Below the pieces are notes generated by a model. It saw nothing but the letters and a program-made list of their open reading frames with translations. It was not told the origin of the DNA and made no database searches. From Cunninghamia lanceolata (Eukaryota > Streptophyta > Pinopsida > Cupressales > Cupressaceae): a DNA stretch of 64,000 nucleotides. Within the stretch, counting starts at the first letter, position 1, and each line of letters opens with the position of its first letter. Where the stretch lies: NCBI GenBank assembly GCA_027924645.1, contig BSBN01001017.1, forward strand, positions 7,714,501 through 7,778,500, read 5' to 3'. The translations under genes and the position numbers were made by a program. Positions 32,656 to 45,710 of the stretch are shown here, one piece after another.

Positions 32656-35600
32656 TTTCACAATTTCATTTGATAATAAAAAAATATAAATACAGATATA
32701 TCAAATTTTCACAACTATATTTAAAAATAAAAATGTAGTTTCATGGTAAAATTCATTTCACACTATCTTTAACAATTCAATTTCAATATAACAATTATTC
32801 AAATGAAAAAGAGACATTAACCATTTAAATCTGTATTTGTCACTTTAATCTATCAAGTAATTTTTTTTTTATTTCAAGTAAATTTAAGGTTCAAAGGATA
32901 ATACAGGAAACTAATGAATCTATTCATTTCATTAACACACAATAGTTAAGTAAAATTTGATTTAGATTATTTCCATTGCATACAATAACTCAAGCTTTAA
33001 TTTTGTATTCAAGGGCAAAATGCATCTTTCATAAAACTGTAAAAGTCACTTTCTCACTAGATAATACAAGGGATATATTTATCAATTGATCCAAATCAAC
33101 AACCAATCTAACAATCTACTATTTTGATAAACAAGAGCAAGCAACTATAAGTTCCCACAACTCACAAACATTCTAAGGGAGTAATTTTCTTTCCTCTCCC
33201 AGCTCACACAAATGTGGTAATGTAATAACCAATTAAAGTCACAACTAATACATAATAAGGGAGGATTATCTCTTCACTCCCAAGGTAACAACTTTTACAA
33301 CAAATTCAAGAGAGAAGTTCTCTCCTCTAAAACTCTTACATAATGAAGCTTATAAAGACCAATCTCTCATTGCAAATAGGAAGATAGAACATTTTCTTTA
33401 ACAAGGCAAAATCCCTTCAATCCTTTTAACATGCTCCAATAGTAACCTGCATGACAATAAGGGAGAAAACAACAACCAACTAGCTCTCCTCCCTACCATA
33501 GACCCGCAAGAGGGTCACCCCCGAGCTAGGGAGACCATCCACATACCCAGGGTAGGATAGACCAAAGCACTTCACAACATTGAATAACAACAACAAAAAA
33601 AATAACACTCACACTCCCATGGTATACTCACAATACAAAGACTTAGCTTAGGTGAGTTCAAGGAGGGTAGGGAAGTAGATGCTTCTCACTCAAGGTGTCA
33701 TTCTTTACACATTTGTCACAACTTATCACATGGCCTCAAGCCAACAAAATTACTCTTCTCATGGCCTCAAGCCATCCAATTAATCAAACTTCCAGGGATA
33801 TCCAAATAGGCTCTCAAAGCCATAAAGCCCTCTTGGCTCAAAAGTACCAACATGCCCTCAAGGCATTTCATATATCAAGAAACAAGAAAGACACCCGAAG
33901 AGGTTCACACCTTCCCTTCCTTGTACAAGATGAACATTTCCTTCCAATTGGAAGGAGCTCTTTCAACACCCAACACATACCCCAAAATAACAGAAAAACA
34001 CATAGAAAACTTTTGCGAAACTCAATCATCAAACAAGAGCAAAACATACATAACAAGCAACAAATCATACAAGTGAGAAGTCTTGATTCACCAACCTTCT
34101 CAAGCCCAATTATGGAAGAAATTTGATGAAGAGCTCCACTCTTAGCCTCTTTCTCCAAGTTCTCCTTCTTTCCACAATAATCCAATCCCCTTACTCTCCT
34201 CCTCCTTTCTCTTTTAAAACTAATTCCCTCTATTTTCCTAATTTCCCAAGTGGTATTAAACAACTAATCCACAACTCATCCATTATCCTAGTGGACTTAA
34301 AACAATTAACCCCCCACTCAAAAGGTTCCCCACTAAAGTCCTTTAACAACACATGGAGAATAAACTACAATAAGTAAAATAAAAATAAAGAAGAGGAGTG
34401 GGTAACACACCACCCTCATTAAGGGGAACCCCACCAAAAGAGAGGCACAAGGAGACAAGCACTCCATTATTAGGGGATCATGGAGTTGTTCCATGACTTG
34501 GAAGTGGGCCGGAGTGTGGATTCCACTCATCCGATTGTCCCCATGCTTCCAAATTCGTCACTTAACTTCATTGTGAAGTTTAAGTGACCATATGGAGGTT
34601 AACCCAAGGTTATCCTAGTCAAAAGGGTCCCTAGACCCATGGGGTATAACCCAGGGTTGATTTTTGCCTAGTTAGAACTCCTAGAGTCAAATAAAACACA
34701 AGAAAAAGGGTCTAAAAGAAATAAAGTTAAAACAAGATTTAAAACAACATTTCTTTACAACACTTATCACAATAAAAGTAAATCAGAAGATAGCCCTTAT
34801 TCCCTTGACCTCATGCAACATTAACACATTACAACATTACAACATTTCTCCAAACACCAGGTTGATCTTAGTTCCTCGTGGAACTAGATCGGCTCACAAG
34901 GGATACAACATAGGGTATGGGATGATCTCCTGTATAAGTGGTTTCGTTAGCAATACCTGCACACTCAAACTCAAAGTCAATAACACATAGAGATATCATA
35001 GTCGAAGCAATTTAAATACATGCATACCTAAACATTCTACCATATAACATCCTGAAATCACATTAAAGATCCATTTATAAAATTAACCATTCATCATTTT
35101 CTTAGAAGCAACATCTAATTACCATTCCACAATTATTTCCTTAAAAATCAATTAGGTTTAATAAACAAGATTCAGGATCAATAGTCTCTCAACATAAAAA
35201 TAATAACAATAGCACTGCAAATAGTCTCATGAACAGTAGTGTAAAAAGTAGGCCTCACACAAAATCAATGGAAAGTCTTCAGTTATGTATTAAAAAAGAA
35301 GAATCCACCATTTGTTTGATCAGGACCCTAACTTATCTCATCAAATTCAAACATGCAAACTAGAAACCCTCATTCTTCCAAAAAACAGGAAATTACAGCA
35401 ATAAGAATGTTTCAAAACACCAAGAAAACTCATTTGTTTGCTCCACAAGTGAAGAAATAATTTGAAGGACTTCAAAACCTATCATTCCACCATTTTGTGT
35501 CATTTTCCCATGGTCGTGGCACTCAAAAACATAAGATTTCTCTCTAGGATTGTCAAAACCTAGGTGATTGGACTATTTTTTAGAAAAATGAGCATAAAAT

Positions 35601-36131
35601 CTACAAAACATGATACCAGACCATAAACGTATATGCAAAAGAAAGGTAATCCAATACCCCATCCAACCAAGTATGTTTCATGGTGCTACAGGGCCGTACT
35701 AGGCCGTACAAGTGTAAAGAACAACAAAAAAGGTAGAAAAACTATGAAAAACAAAGCTAGAATAGCAAAAAAAATCATTTTATCTTATTCTTTTCATTCC
35801 AAAAGCTTCATGTCCTTCTTTTACCACCTGTATCTCATATAAAAAGTATGTTTTACAATATATAACTTCACTCCACTCCTCCTCCATCTAGAAAATTCAA
35901 AAAGAAAGGCTAAAAATAGCCTCTCCACTAAGGCTACCAAAATAGAAAATACTAAACTTAAGCAAAAACTTAAAGACCCTAGTCCTATAATTACCCCCAC
36001 TACAAAAATACCTCAAATAGGCTTTATTATAATAATAAATGGTCTTTTAAGACCTTATTTTATGCAAAATTCAACACTAAAGCTTAGATTTTAATAATTG
36101 TCCATTTTTGACAAATGGTGCTCCTGCACCA
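32653..36131. other. long non-coding stretch of the solo-LTR-like block
   Basis: There is no supported gene. Short imperfect repeats based on ATGGCCTCAAGCCA occur at 33730-33870. A hairpin with about 14-bp arms (GTCACTTAA...TTAAGTGAC) lies at 34557-34588. The rest is AT-rich sequence with no recognised domain. Confidence 0.5.
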
Positions 36132-36179
36132 TTGACATAAATCATTGAGATTCATGCAAAACAGATGAAATAGAGAAAA

Positions 36180-39100
36180 TGTCACATCTCAAACTTTGAT
36201 ACTATCTATGGTTACCTTTTGTGGAAATAATCTATAAATAGTCATGTGTGTGTTAGATAAATAATTTATTATTTCAAAGATAGATGAATATTTTAATATG
36301 AAAAGATGTAATGAAATGAATGTAATATTCATGTTAATAATGCTTCGGCTATTTGGTTACTAACCTATTAATGGGAATTTGGAGTTTATTATGAATTGCA
36401 GGTTGTCAAAGACAAGGGTGTGGTTGAGGTAAAGGAGATTAGCATCCTGGCAGGGTTAAGATGGAGGGGATCTCTCACACACACTTCACGTAGAGACATG
36501 TAGTTGCATTAGTTTGCATATTAAATGATCCTATTTTATGTGTAATTTTAATTGTATTTTAATTTAGATGATTTTATTATATGTTTTAGTTATTTGTGAT
36601 TTAATTAGATTGTTTAATTCCTTGATTGTGCATTGAAAAATAAAATAAATGATTTATTAATTAATTGATTTACTTGAGAAAAGATTTTATTATTAGTATT
36701 TTAAAAATAATTATGTGACAAATTTATTTAGTAAATTATTTGTAGTTGTTAAACTTAAATTTAATTATTGCCATTTCAAAATTAGAATTATTCTTTATAA
36801 TTCTGTTATAAAATTAGTTAGTAATTATGTGTTTTAAAAAAATAGAAATGTGTGTTTTATTTGATATTTAGAAATTAAAAAAAAATAGTAAAAGAAAACA
36901 AAAATTAAAATTTGGAAACAAATAGAAAATAGAAGAAGATTCAAATTTAGAAAAAGATAAAAACAAAACAAAAATTAGAAATGGGAAAAAGGATAAAAAT
37001 AAAGAAGATTAAAAAGGAAAGAATACATTTTAAAAGGAGACAACCCTCTCAAGGAGAAGGATGATTCTTCTTGTCTCACATCTCAAAAATTTGTCTCTTC
37101 ATCTCTGGAATTAAACACCTAACAAAAGGAATTGTAGAGGAGTTTGGAGCAATTAGGGGAAACAGTTTAGATCAAGGAGTTTCTGGAAACCTGTGAGATT
37201 CAAGCCTTCAATTGGAGTAATGAACGAATTCTAGGTTCTTATTTAATTTGAGATCTTATTGTTATTGTGTGGATGTTTTTATGTGTAATTAAAAGAAACA
37301 AAAATATGATCTTGTTGTCTGAAATATATATATATATATATACAATTGGCTGTGTAATGTAATGGAACGACTGTTTAGTTTGATACATTTCCTTTTGATT
37401 TATATTTTTCCTATGATGCTAATTGCCTGCTACAACAGTACTGAAACTACAAATTAAATGACCTATAATTATATATAAATATATATACATTGATCCATGT
37501 ATATATATCTATATATAAATATAATAACGGTAATGAAATGTGATATATATATATATATATTGCATATTTTTATGCGAACTAGGTTGCAACTTAGATATAC
37601 ATCACTAATTGAATCGCTACCTACGACGTATGTTTTGAAAATCTTTTAAAATTAAAATTATACTGAATTGTTTGAGGGCCGCTGCCCTAATCATGCATTG
37701 CGCTCCATAGACGACCTATATGGAGGCCGCAACCTCCAAGAAGACTGCGGATTCCATGGAGATCGTCGATTATATATAGTAAATTTTGTATAAAATAAAA
37801 ACCATCATTCGATGCTTCTTCGACCGTCTGGCATACAAAATGGATATTCACTAATATGAAAGCTTACTCTACGATTTGGTCTCTACATTGCATTTAACAA
37901 CAATTATAATATATCTATATTGGTTTTTGCATTGTATTTGACATCGATTATACTATATATATCTGTGTGTGTGAGTATTTCATTTTATGGAATTCTCTGT
38001 ATATTATTTATTTCTGTGTTATAATGACAGTCACTCGTTTAATGAACTATGTATATATAAATGTTCATTTATGAATTCTCTGTATTTTTATTCATTTCTG
38101 TATTATAATGGCAGTCACTCGTTTAATGAAATATATATATATATATATATATATATAATGACATCTGAAACATTAATTGATTAATATAATTTTATTTCTA
38201 AATTTTCCATATAGCATTTCTGATATAATTTTAAAGGTTGTAACCTTTTAGTTAAGTTTTGAATGATAGTCAAGTGAATTTCATTTATTATTGGTTCTAT
38301 TTATTAAACACTTGGAATGAGAGTGAGATGACATCTTAATAACTAGTGAATTTTAGACAACCCACAAACCAAAATAGAGAATGGAATGAAGTAAACTCTA
38401 ATTGATTCTGAAAAGAACATTTTGATGAAAATTGAAAGAATGAAAATTGCATTTGTGTGAAAACTTATTTCTTGCAAACTGAAATGGGAAACTTGGTTTG
38501 GCTTTCTTTTATTTTCTTATTGGTAGAGTATTGTATTTTCGGGATAAGATACCGAATGTGGGCTCCCAGAGACGGTGATTTACTTTTTCTAAATCACCAT
38601 TTTATTTATTATAGGTTGGCCAAGCTACTATACCATTAAAACAGATGGATTTACTTAAAAGCCTAGATTATGTATTTATGTCTCTATCACATCCTGCTTG
38701 CAAGAGTTATGTCATTTCTAGGTTAGGAATGCATACAGGCAATAGACATGCATCAAGTGATGCAGGAGGATCCAATATTGTAAGGGCAATCTTGCATCAC
38801 CCAAAAAAATGTGTTTCAAAATTGTTGATGTTCTTTCCATTTATTTTCAAAATTTGTGGTTCTGGTTCCATAATCACTTGAAAAATGATGTAGAACTTTC
38901 AGTTTTTCCAAACTGCTAAAAATAGCAACTTGCTATTTTAGGAAAGTTTGCATTTGGGTACGGATTGAAGTGAAAATTGGTAGGAAGCTTCATAACTAAA
39001 AAATAAGACCTTTGGTGAAGGAATCACACAAAGATCATTTACGAGCAGAAAGATATTAAAATTTTTGTTTCCCAAAAAATACCTAAAAATTATTCAAACT

Positions 39101-40115
39101 CAGGTTTGAGGCACTAAATGGCCTTGTATAGGTCTAAAAATGGCCAAAATTGGCAGAGAGGGTTCTTAGCGCATAGAGCACTCTGCAAGCTTTCTGATGC
39201 ATAAAACAGTTCGTCAATTGGACACCCAGATCAAAAGTTATGGCTACCAGAAGTTGACCTATTTTTGGAGGGAGATGCAAATTTTGGAATTAGGTTGTTG
39301 GCCACCAAAAAGGCTATTAATAACCATTTTTTTGGGAACTTTGGGCAGTAGTAGAGTTAAGGGGGAAAGTATAGAGTCAAGAATAGGTGGGAAAACAGAA
39401 ACCCTAGATGATTTGGGGTTACAAAAGGTAGAGGATTCCAGAGTCCTATGATAGGAAGTTGTAATGTGTTGCAACCTCTGGAAGGTTGATTCATCTGATT
39501 GTATTTGAGCTTCTATAATGTAATGAGTTGTCCAAATCAATAAAAGAAAGTTTTATTTTCTATGTATAATTTATGTTGCTATGTGTTTTATGATTTATCC
39601 CCTTCATCATCGAGTGATTCCCTCTTTCTTACATCATTCCAAGTTGTTAGGCTCCTTGTGCAAGGTCAATGCTTTCTTCAAGTAGGAAGAAACCTGGGGA
39701 AGTCTAGTACTTCATGGTTGGGTGGAAAAAGAACCTAAACCACTCTCTTGGTCTTGGCTTGTGGATGATTAGAGGATTGAGGCAGTCAAGTTCAGATATT
39801 ATTATTGACATGGATATTTGCATCTTATTATTATTTTGGTATGGTTAGTTTAGCCAAGATGTATATGTAACTTGATTCATTGATATGTTGATGTATTATC
39901 CTTGAAACAATTATTTTGTAACACCAAGCTAGGTGTATATAACTGGATTGTAACTCATTCTAATATATGGATAATTATTCTTATTCCTGGATTCTTGCCA
40001 TTCTATGTTTAAATATGGATAATTGGAAACTATTAATCATTAATTATCTTATTTATGGAATATGCTTTACTTTCTGAATACTATGTTTAGATGTTAAATA
40101 TTTCCCCACCTTACA
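36180..40115 (+). repeat. 5' LTR of element C (contains a solo LTR)
   Basis: It starts TGTCACATCTC and ends CCACCTTACA, 2 bp before the primer binding site. Without the 852-bp solo LTR and one 5-bp duplication it is about 3.08 kb. It contains TA tracts (about 37322-37341, 37530-37560, 38128-38156) and two copies of an 85-bp unit (about 37989-38127). No gene lies within it. Confidence 0.9.
38758..39609 (+). mobile_element. solo LTR inserted in the 5' LTR of element C
   Basis: The termini TGATGCAGGAGGATCC and CCCCTTCATCA are flanked by TCAAG (38753-38757) and TCGAG (39610-39614), one mismatch apart. The right LTR of C has the uninterrupted site (GCATCAAGTGATTCCC near 63709-63720). The start resembles the gypsy LTR at 12773. 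Length 852 bp, no coding sequence. Confidence 0.92.
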
Positions 40116-40117
40116 TT

Positions 40118-40130
40118 TGGTATCAGAGCA
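40118..40130 (+). other. primer binding site of element C
   Basis: TGGTATCAGAGCA, complementary to the 3' end of plant initiator-methionine tRNA, 2 bp after the LTR end. Confidence 0.9.
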
Positions 40131-40193
40131 CTAGGTTCAACTCTAGGACTTAGGCCTAATTATTCTTTAATGAAATGTTCCAGAGTAATCTAG

Positions 40194-41250
40194 ATGGATA
40201 CCAAATTCACTTACCAGCGTGGAGGTGGATCTCGTGGTGATCCATTTGAGAGACTAGATCAGATTGTTACCATGTTGAATCAGCAAGAGGCCAAAATGGA
40301 TGGAATAGAACAAGAAATGCAGATGAGGCAACCGAAGGTGAATATAGGGTTAAATGAGGAGAATAGGGAAGAGGTCCATGCAGAAAACCTTGAGACAGAA
40401 AGAACAACTAGTAAACAAGAGAAAGTGGCTAAAGAATTGGGCAAAGACCTCAAGAAGGTTACCCCACCAAAATTTGATGGAAAAACAATTAGAGACAGAG
40501 TAGAAGCCTAGATAATTCAGATGGAGAAATATTTCTCTCTGAGGAATTTGTGTAGTGAGACGAAGGCTATTTGGGGATCATATCAACTCACCGGTGAGGT
40601 TGCCACTTGGTGGGATAACGAGAAGGCTGAGAAGTGGTTATTGATTGGTGAGGTGACATGAGAGAATCTTTTGCAGATTTTTAGAAAAAGGTGGCTTCTA
40701 CAGTTATATTTTGATAAGAAAATGACAGAATTTCAGAATCTCACATAAGGGGGTATGTCAGTAACACAGTATTGGGAGAAATTTTCTCACTTACTTAAGT
40801 ATGTGCCTCAATATCAGCGGGATGAGAGGTTTCAAATTCATAAGTTCATCAACCTCAAATTGGATCTAATGTGGATATACATAATCCTTCCACCATGGAT
40901 GAGGTTTTTGAAAAGGCCATCAAATAGGAACAGAAATTGCAGTAGGTGGCTAATTATAGGAAAAGTAGAGATGCAAAATATGGTAATAAGAAACCTCAAG
41001 GAAATAATCTGAATCAAAATAACCAGGGAAATAATAATAAACAAATCAGGAATCTTAAGAGGAAATAATTCTCAAGAAGGAAATCATAACAACAACAAGA
41101 AGGCAAACAATAACAATAACAACAACAATAATTGGAAAGATTTCTTGGATAGACCCAAAGCACCCCGTGGTGGCTACTACAATTGCGGAGGTGAACATTA
41201 TGCTAGGGTGTGTCCTCAGAGGGGAAACAATCAAAAGAATTGAAATCAAC
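40194..41250 (+). pseudogene. element C gag
   Basis: It starts at ATG 40194 (MDTKFTYQRGGGSRGDPFER), with PPKFDG as the entry to the Gag core, then GEVATWWDNEKA and MSVTQYWEKFSHLLKYVPQY. An asparagine-rich linker (41030-41140) leads to a damaged zinc knuckle, YYNCGGEHYARVCP, where the first cysteine is now tyrosine. Stops at about 40508, 40659 and 40748, plus shifts, break the frame. Confidence 0.88.
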
Positions 41251-41309
41251 ATCACATTCATGCAGCGATGGATAGTCGCTAAGTGGATTTCTAGGCCACA
41301 CCAATCCAG

Positions 41310-41710
41310 TTCTTAGGTAAGATTTTTGGATGCCCTATTTTAATTTTAATTGATACCAGTGCCACTGAGTGCTTTGTAGACCCTAGTGTTATATCTAAGT
41401 TATCAATTAAACTAGGGTATATGGAAAATTCATGCAAGGTACAATATGGAAACCAGGTTGAGAGAACGGTAGAACATTGTCTTGCATGCAGTGAACTTGA
41501 ACTCCCATGTTTTGAGACACAGGTCAATTTGTATGTTGCACCCCTAGGATCATATGATGTAATTCTAGGAATAAATTGGCTTTCAGAGCATAAGTCTATT
41601 ATAGATTGTGAAGAGAAAATAGTCAAATGCTTAGATGACCAGGGTAATCGGGTTGAGATTCATGGATTCAAAAGAACCATAGAGCTCAGGCAGATTTCTG
41701 CCATGTAGCT
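41310..41710 (+). pseudogene. element C protease
   Basis: ILIDTSATECFVDPSV is the active site region (DTSA where DTGA is usual, so the glycine after DT is lost), followed by YDVILGINWLSEHKSIIDC, the conserved second half of Ty3 proteases. The second half is open from 41421 to 41708. Confidence 0.88.
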
Positions 41711-42690
41711 GAAAAAGGCCAATAGAAAGGGGTGTGATATTTATGCAGTAAAGGTCAAGGACCTTGATAGCTTAGAGTCATCAACTTATGACCATCCTAT
41801 CTTTAAGGAGTTCAAAGATGTCTTTCTTGATGAACTAACTGAGTTACCCCCAAAAAGGGAATTTGATTTCTCGATCAAATTATTACCTGGAACTGAGCCT
41901 TTGTCAAAAGCACCATACAGAATGAACACAACTAAATTGTATGATCTTAAGGTGTAGTTACAAGAATTGCTTAAGCAGGGTTTCTTTAGGCCAAGTGTGT
42001 CTCCGTGGGGAGTACTTGTTATTTTTGTAAAGAAGAAGGATGGCACTTTGAGACTATGTATTGATTACAGAATGTTGAATAAGGCCACCATCAAAAACAA
42101 GTACCTGCTCCCTAGGATTGATGAGTTGTTTGACCAGATGAAAGGGCAAAGGTATTCTCAAAAATTGATTTGAGATCAGGATACCACTAGCTTAGAATAA
42201 AGGAAGAAGATATTTCAAAGACTACCTTCAGGACTAGATATGGACACTACGAGTTCACGGTGTTACCGTTTAGGCTAACTAATGCCCCGACAACTTTCAT
42301 GAATCTGATGAACAGTGTTTTTTGGGATTGCTTAGATGATTTTGTACTTCTTTTCCTTGATGATAAACTAATATACTCTAATTCCAAGGAAGAACATGAA
42401 AAACATCTAAGGATAGTACTGTAGTGTTTGTGGGACCATAAACTCTTTGGAAAGATGTCAAAATTTACCTTCTACCAGACTAAGGTTCACTATTTGGGCC
42501 ATGTTATTTTAGATGATGGGATAGCAGTGGACCCATATAAGATAAAGGCAATTATGGAGTGGCCAGTGCCACAGAATGTCTCAGAAGTCCAGAGCTTTAT
42601 GGGGCTTGCCGGCTACTATAGAAAATTAGTGAAGGGGTTCTCAACAATTGCAGTACCCATCACAACCCTCTAGAGAAAGGGAAAGAAGTT
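41711..42690 (+). pseudogene. element C reverse transcriptase
   Basis: It contains [33 protein letters not shown] and [11 protein letters not shown] (41967-42173). In another register it has [24 protein letters not shown] and the catalytic FLDDKLIYS (YLDDILIYS in intact relatives, here with F and K). FMGLAGYYRKLVKGFS follows at about 42600. A frameshift falls near 42160 and stops near 42423 and 42674. Confidence 0.93.
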
Positions 42691-42952
42691 TGAATGGACT
42701 GATAAATGTGAGCAATATTTTCATCTATTGAAAGAGAAACTTACTTCTGCACCCATCCTAATTGTGCCAGATCCAAATGGGCACTTTGCAGTTATTACAG
42801 ATGCTTTAGGGGAAGGTGTAGGAGTAGTTCTTATGCAAGAAGGTCAAGTAGTGGCTTATGAGTCAGAAATTGAAGCAACATGAACTGAGTTATGCTCCAC
42901 ATGATTTAGAGTTGGCTGCCATAGTGCACATGCTTCAAATGTGGAGGCATTA
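42691..42952 (+). pseudogene. element C RNase H, left half
   Basis: KKFEWTDKCEQYFHLLKEKL and then the first catalytic region (FAVITDALGEGVGVVLMQEG, with TDA for the usual TDAS). The frame shifts near 42870. The sequence stops at CATTA, where element A begins, and the other half resumes at 59387. Confidence 0.88.
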
Positions 42953-44474
42953 TGACGCAGAGCTACAAGGGATTGATCCCCAAAACCCTCGAAACTCCAC
43001 AGTTAAAAGGCTTCCTTCTATCTGCGACAGAAAACTATTGTTCTCCCAACATACTCCATCAGCCAAACTTATGACCATCAGCATAAACTAATCCTCGTTG
43101 TCTGATGGTAGACTTCACACCAATGAGCTTCGACATAATTTTGTTATTGGTTACCTATCGGCAACATACAAGCTATCGGCCTAACTTTGAACTCCTCTGC
43201 CAATATACCTCCTTACACTGATGCACTTGATGTCTGCTACCATTGATGAGACTTAACTCATCGGGAGAAACCAAAAATCCTTCGCTGATGTCTTTTCTCT
43301 CCCTGAAATATACAACTTTGGAATATGCATTTGATAACCTTCTACTACTGGTTCTGTTTACCCCAGTTATCACTGGTACTTCCATACAATGTATATGCGT
43401 GTTGTACATTTACCATATACAATCACAAGATATAATTTAAACATACAAACAAAACCCTTTGACTGGCGTTGACCCACTTGTATCAACCGATGTACATTTC
43501 CAATGTACATTTGACATATGCAACCCAAAAAGTGCTTCGGCGAGGTACACACAACCAAACAATTGTGGTATACACATGAATTGTCTCTGATAAACAAAAG
43601 AGATATATACAGGAAATGTATATTCAATTCAAATATGCATTTGACCGAACTTTGACTCCATAGTATGCCGACTAGAATCTTGGACTTTCTCCCTCCTTTG
43701 TATTTGCGATAGACAAATGCAAGATACATAGAACATGTAAAAGTGATATATTCATAGATTGTATATCCTTCATGCAAAGGAGATATACACATAAAATGCA
43801 TGTATGTTGAAAACTTCATGGATTTCATAGTTTTAACCCGCCTAATCTCTAGCAATGACCCGATCCACTTCTTGGATGGTTTCTCAAGTTCTTTTCAACC
43901 TGCATGACCTAGCACATTCCCATGCTAGGGTTACTCAACACCTCTGACCTGCGATCCTGCAAATATGCATTCGAACAGAAATAGAAAATACAAAACTAAA
44001 CCCTAACCTACTATACATAACCATTCCATCGATTTTGTAGGAATCAACCGGTGGAATGGAATGGAAAATCCATCCAGCCACCAAAACAACAATTTGATTA
44101 CGTAATGCACCCAGATGATCAAAACACAAATAGAATCTTTATTTGCTTTTAGAAAATGTGATTATAGTACTCTATTTTCCAACATCACAATACAACTTAA
44201 CATCAATGTATATCCTTTCAGTTGAACTGTACTGGGGTGTTTTATACACTTACCCATAGTAGTACAGACTTGCTTTCAAGTGGCTGGAAGAGATAACCAA
44301 CTAAAAAACTAACAACCTTATCATGATAGCTTGATAAGTGTCCTAGGGATTACAAACAAAAAATTGAAATACAAACACCAATGACAAGTCTGGTCAAACA
44401 GACCTTATTACATTAAATATAGAAAATGCATAAAATGCCTAAGACCCTAGTCTTTGTGGGGTGCTCCTGCACCA
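42953..44474 (-). repeat. 3' LTR of element A
   Basis: 1522 bp, matching 57850-59381. It contains several dyads of the GATATACACA/ATTGTATAT type (for example 43597, 43745, 43786). The only reading frames are low-complexity and derive from these repeats. Confidence 0.93.
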
Positions 44475-45710
44475 TACTCCCTGAAAGAAGAAATCTCAAG
44501 CCCACTTGAGATTAGAGTTTGAAGATCTATACCCTGTTTGATGATCTTCTCTTCAGTCATCCAAACTGCCTCTGAATCAGGTTTCCCTTGCCAAGTCACC
44601 AAGTATTCCAGATACTCTTTGTTCCTGGTCTTCTTTGCCATTCTGGAATCTAAAATCTTCTGCAACATTGGTGGATCATGTTTAGGAATATCATCATCTG
44701 TTATATCCTAGAATGGTTCCTGGTCTATATCTGGATGATGTTTGTATGGAGTTAAATAAAATACATTGAAAATAGGTGATAATCCAAGATCAGAAGGAAG
44801 TTGGATTTCATAAGCATTCTGTCCACACTTCTTCAGAATCTGACATGGTCCAATCTTCCTCTGCATGAGCTTAGTATAATTTCCTTTTGGGAGTATTTCC
44901 TTCTTCAAATTAACCCACACCAAATCTCCAACATCAAATTGTACATCTCTCTTTTTCTTGTCAGCATATTCTTGTACTTCAAAGTAGTTTGTTGGAGTTG
45001 GGTCTTGACTTGATCATGCACCTCTTTGATGGCTGATGCAAAAGCTTCTCCGTCTACACTAAGAGGTTCTCCTGCAAGTAGATCTCTTAACTCCAAAATA
45101 CCTCTTGGATGAATACCATATACCACCTAGAAAGGTGATTTCCCTATACTCCTATTGACAGTGTCATTATAGGAAAATTCTACCTGCGAGAGGATGTTAT
45201 CCCACTTCTCTCCATGCTGCCTTGTAAAACACCTTAGCAAATTTCCCAATGAACGATTAACCACTTCAGTCTATCCATCAGTTTGAGGATGATAAGCTGA
45301 TGAGAAGGACAAATTGGTGCCAAGCTTCTTCCAAAGAGTCCTCCAAAAATGGCCAATAAATTTCACATCTCTATCTGACACTATGCTCAATGACAATCCA
45401 TGAATCCTCACTATCTCCTTGAAAAATAGGTCTGCAACATATGAAGCATCACAAGTAGTTTTGCATGGCAAGAAATGTGCCATTTTACTGAATCTGTCTA
45501 CTACCACAAAAACACTGCCATATCCCTTCCTTATTCTAGGTAAACCTAACACAAAATCCATGCTTATGCTCTCCCATGGCCTAGAAGGAATGGGTAGTGG
45601 CTGATACAAACCTGCATTAGTGGATCTCCCTTTTGCTTTCTGACATATCACACATGCTTCCACAAATTTCCTCACATCTGACTATAACTTAGGCCAATGG
45701 TAATGTCTCT
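44475..45710 (-). pseudogene. element A integrase and chromodomain
   Basis: 45271-45675 has the zinc-finger end ([13 protein letters not shown]), [29 protein letters not shown] and SAYHPQTDG, so two of the three catalytic acids are visible; a TAG follows where Q is expected before the glutamate. The C-terminal barrel (VWVNLKKEILPKGNY, IGPCQILKK) is shifted one base near 44985. The chromodomain EYLEYLVTWQGKP..VW lies at 44530-44660, and the frame ends near the LTR. Confidence 0.92.

Larger units (their letters stand above)
30395..36131 (-). mobile_element. 5.7-kb solo-LTR-like block with target duplication TTGAC
   Basis: The left edge is TGATGCAGAGG and the right edge GGTGCTCCTGCACCA, the same termini as LTRs of elements A and B on the plus strand. 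TTGAC flanks both sides (30390-30394 and 36132-36136). There is no coding sequence. Inside are a divergent 178-bp duplication, TA microsatellites, a GC-rich island with a 34-bp perfect stem, and a long AT-rich right half. It is either one very long LTR left by recombination or an LTR of 1.5-2 kb with further insertions. Confidence 0.7.

Noticed and set aside
33695..34377. Open frames of 60-143 codons
   Set aside because: No domain, both strands open, low conservation; they sit in a non-coding solo-LTR-like block.
43173..43855. Open frames in LTRs of A and B (also 48031-48402, 54707-55059, 58387-58732)
   Set aside because: They are produced by the dyad repeats of the LTR (recurring C-V-Y residues) and lie in non-coding LTR.
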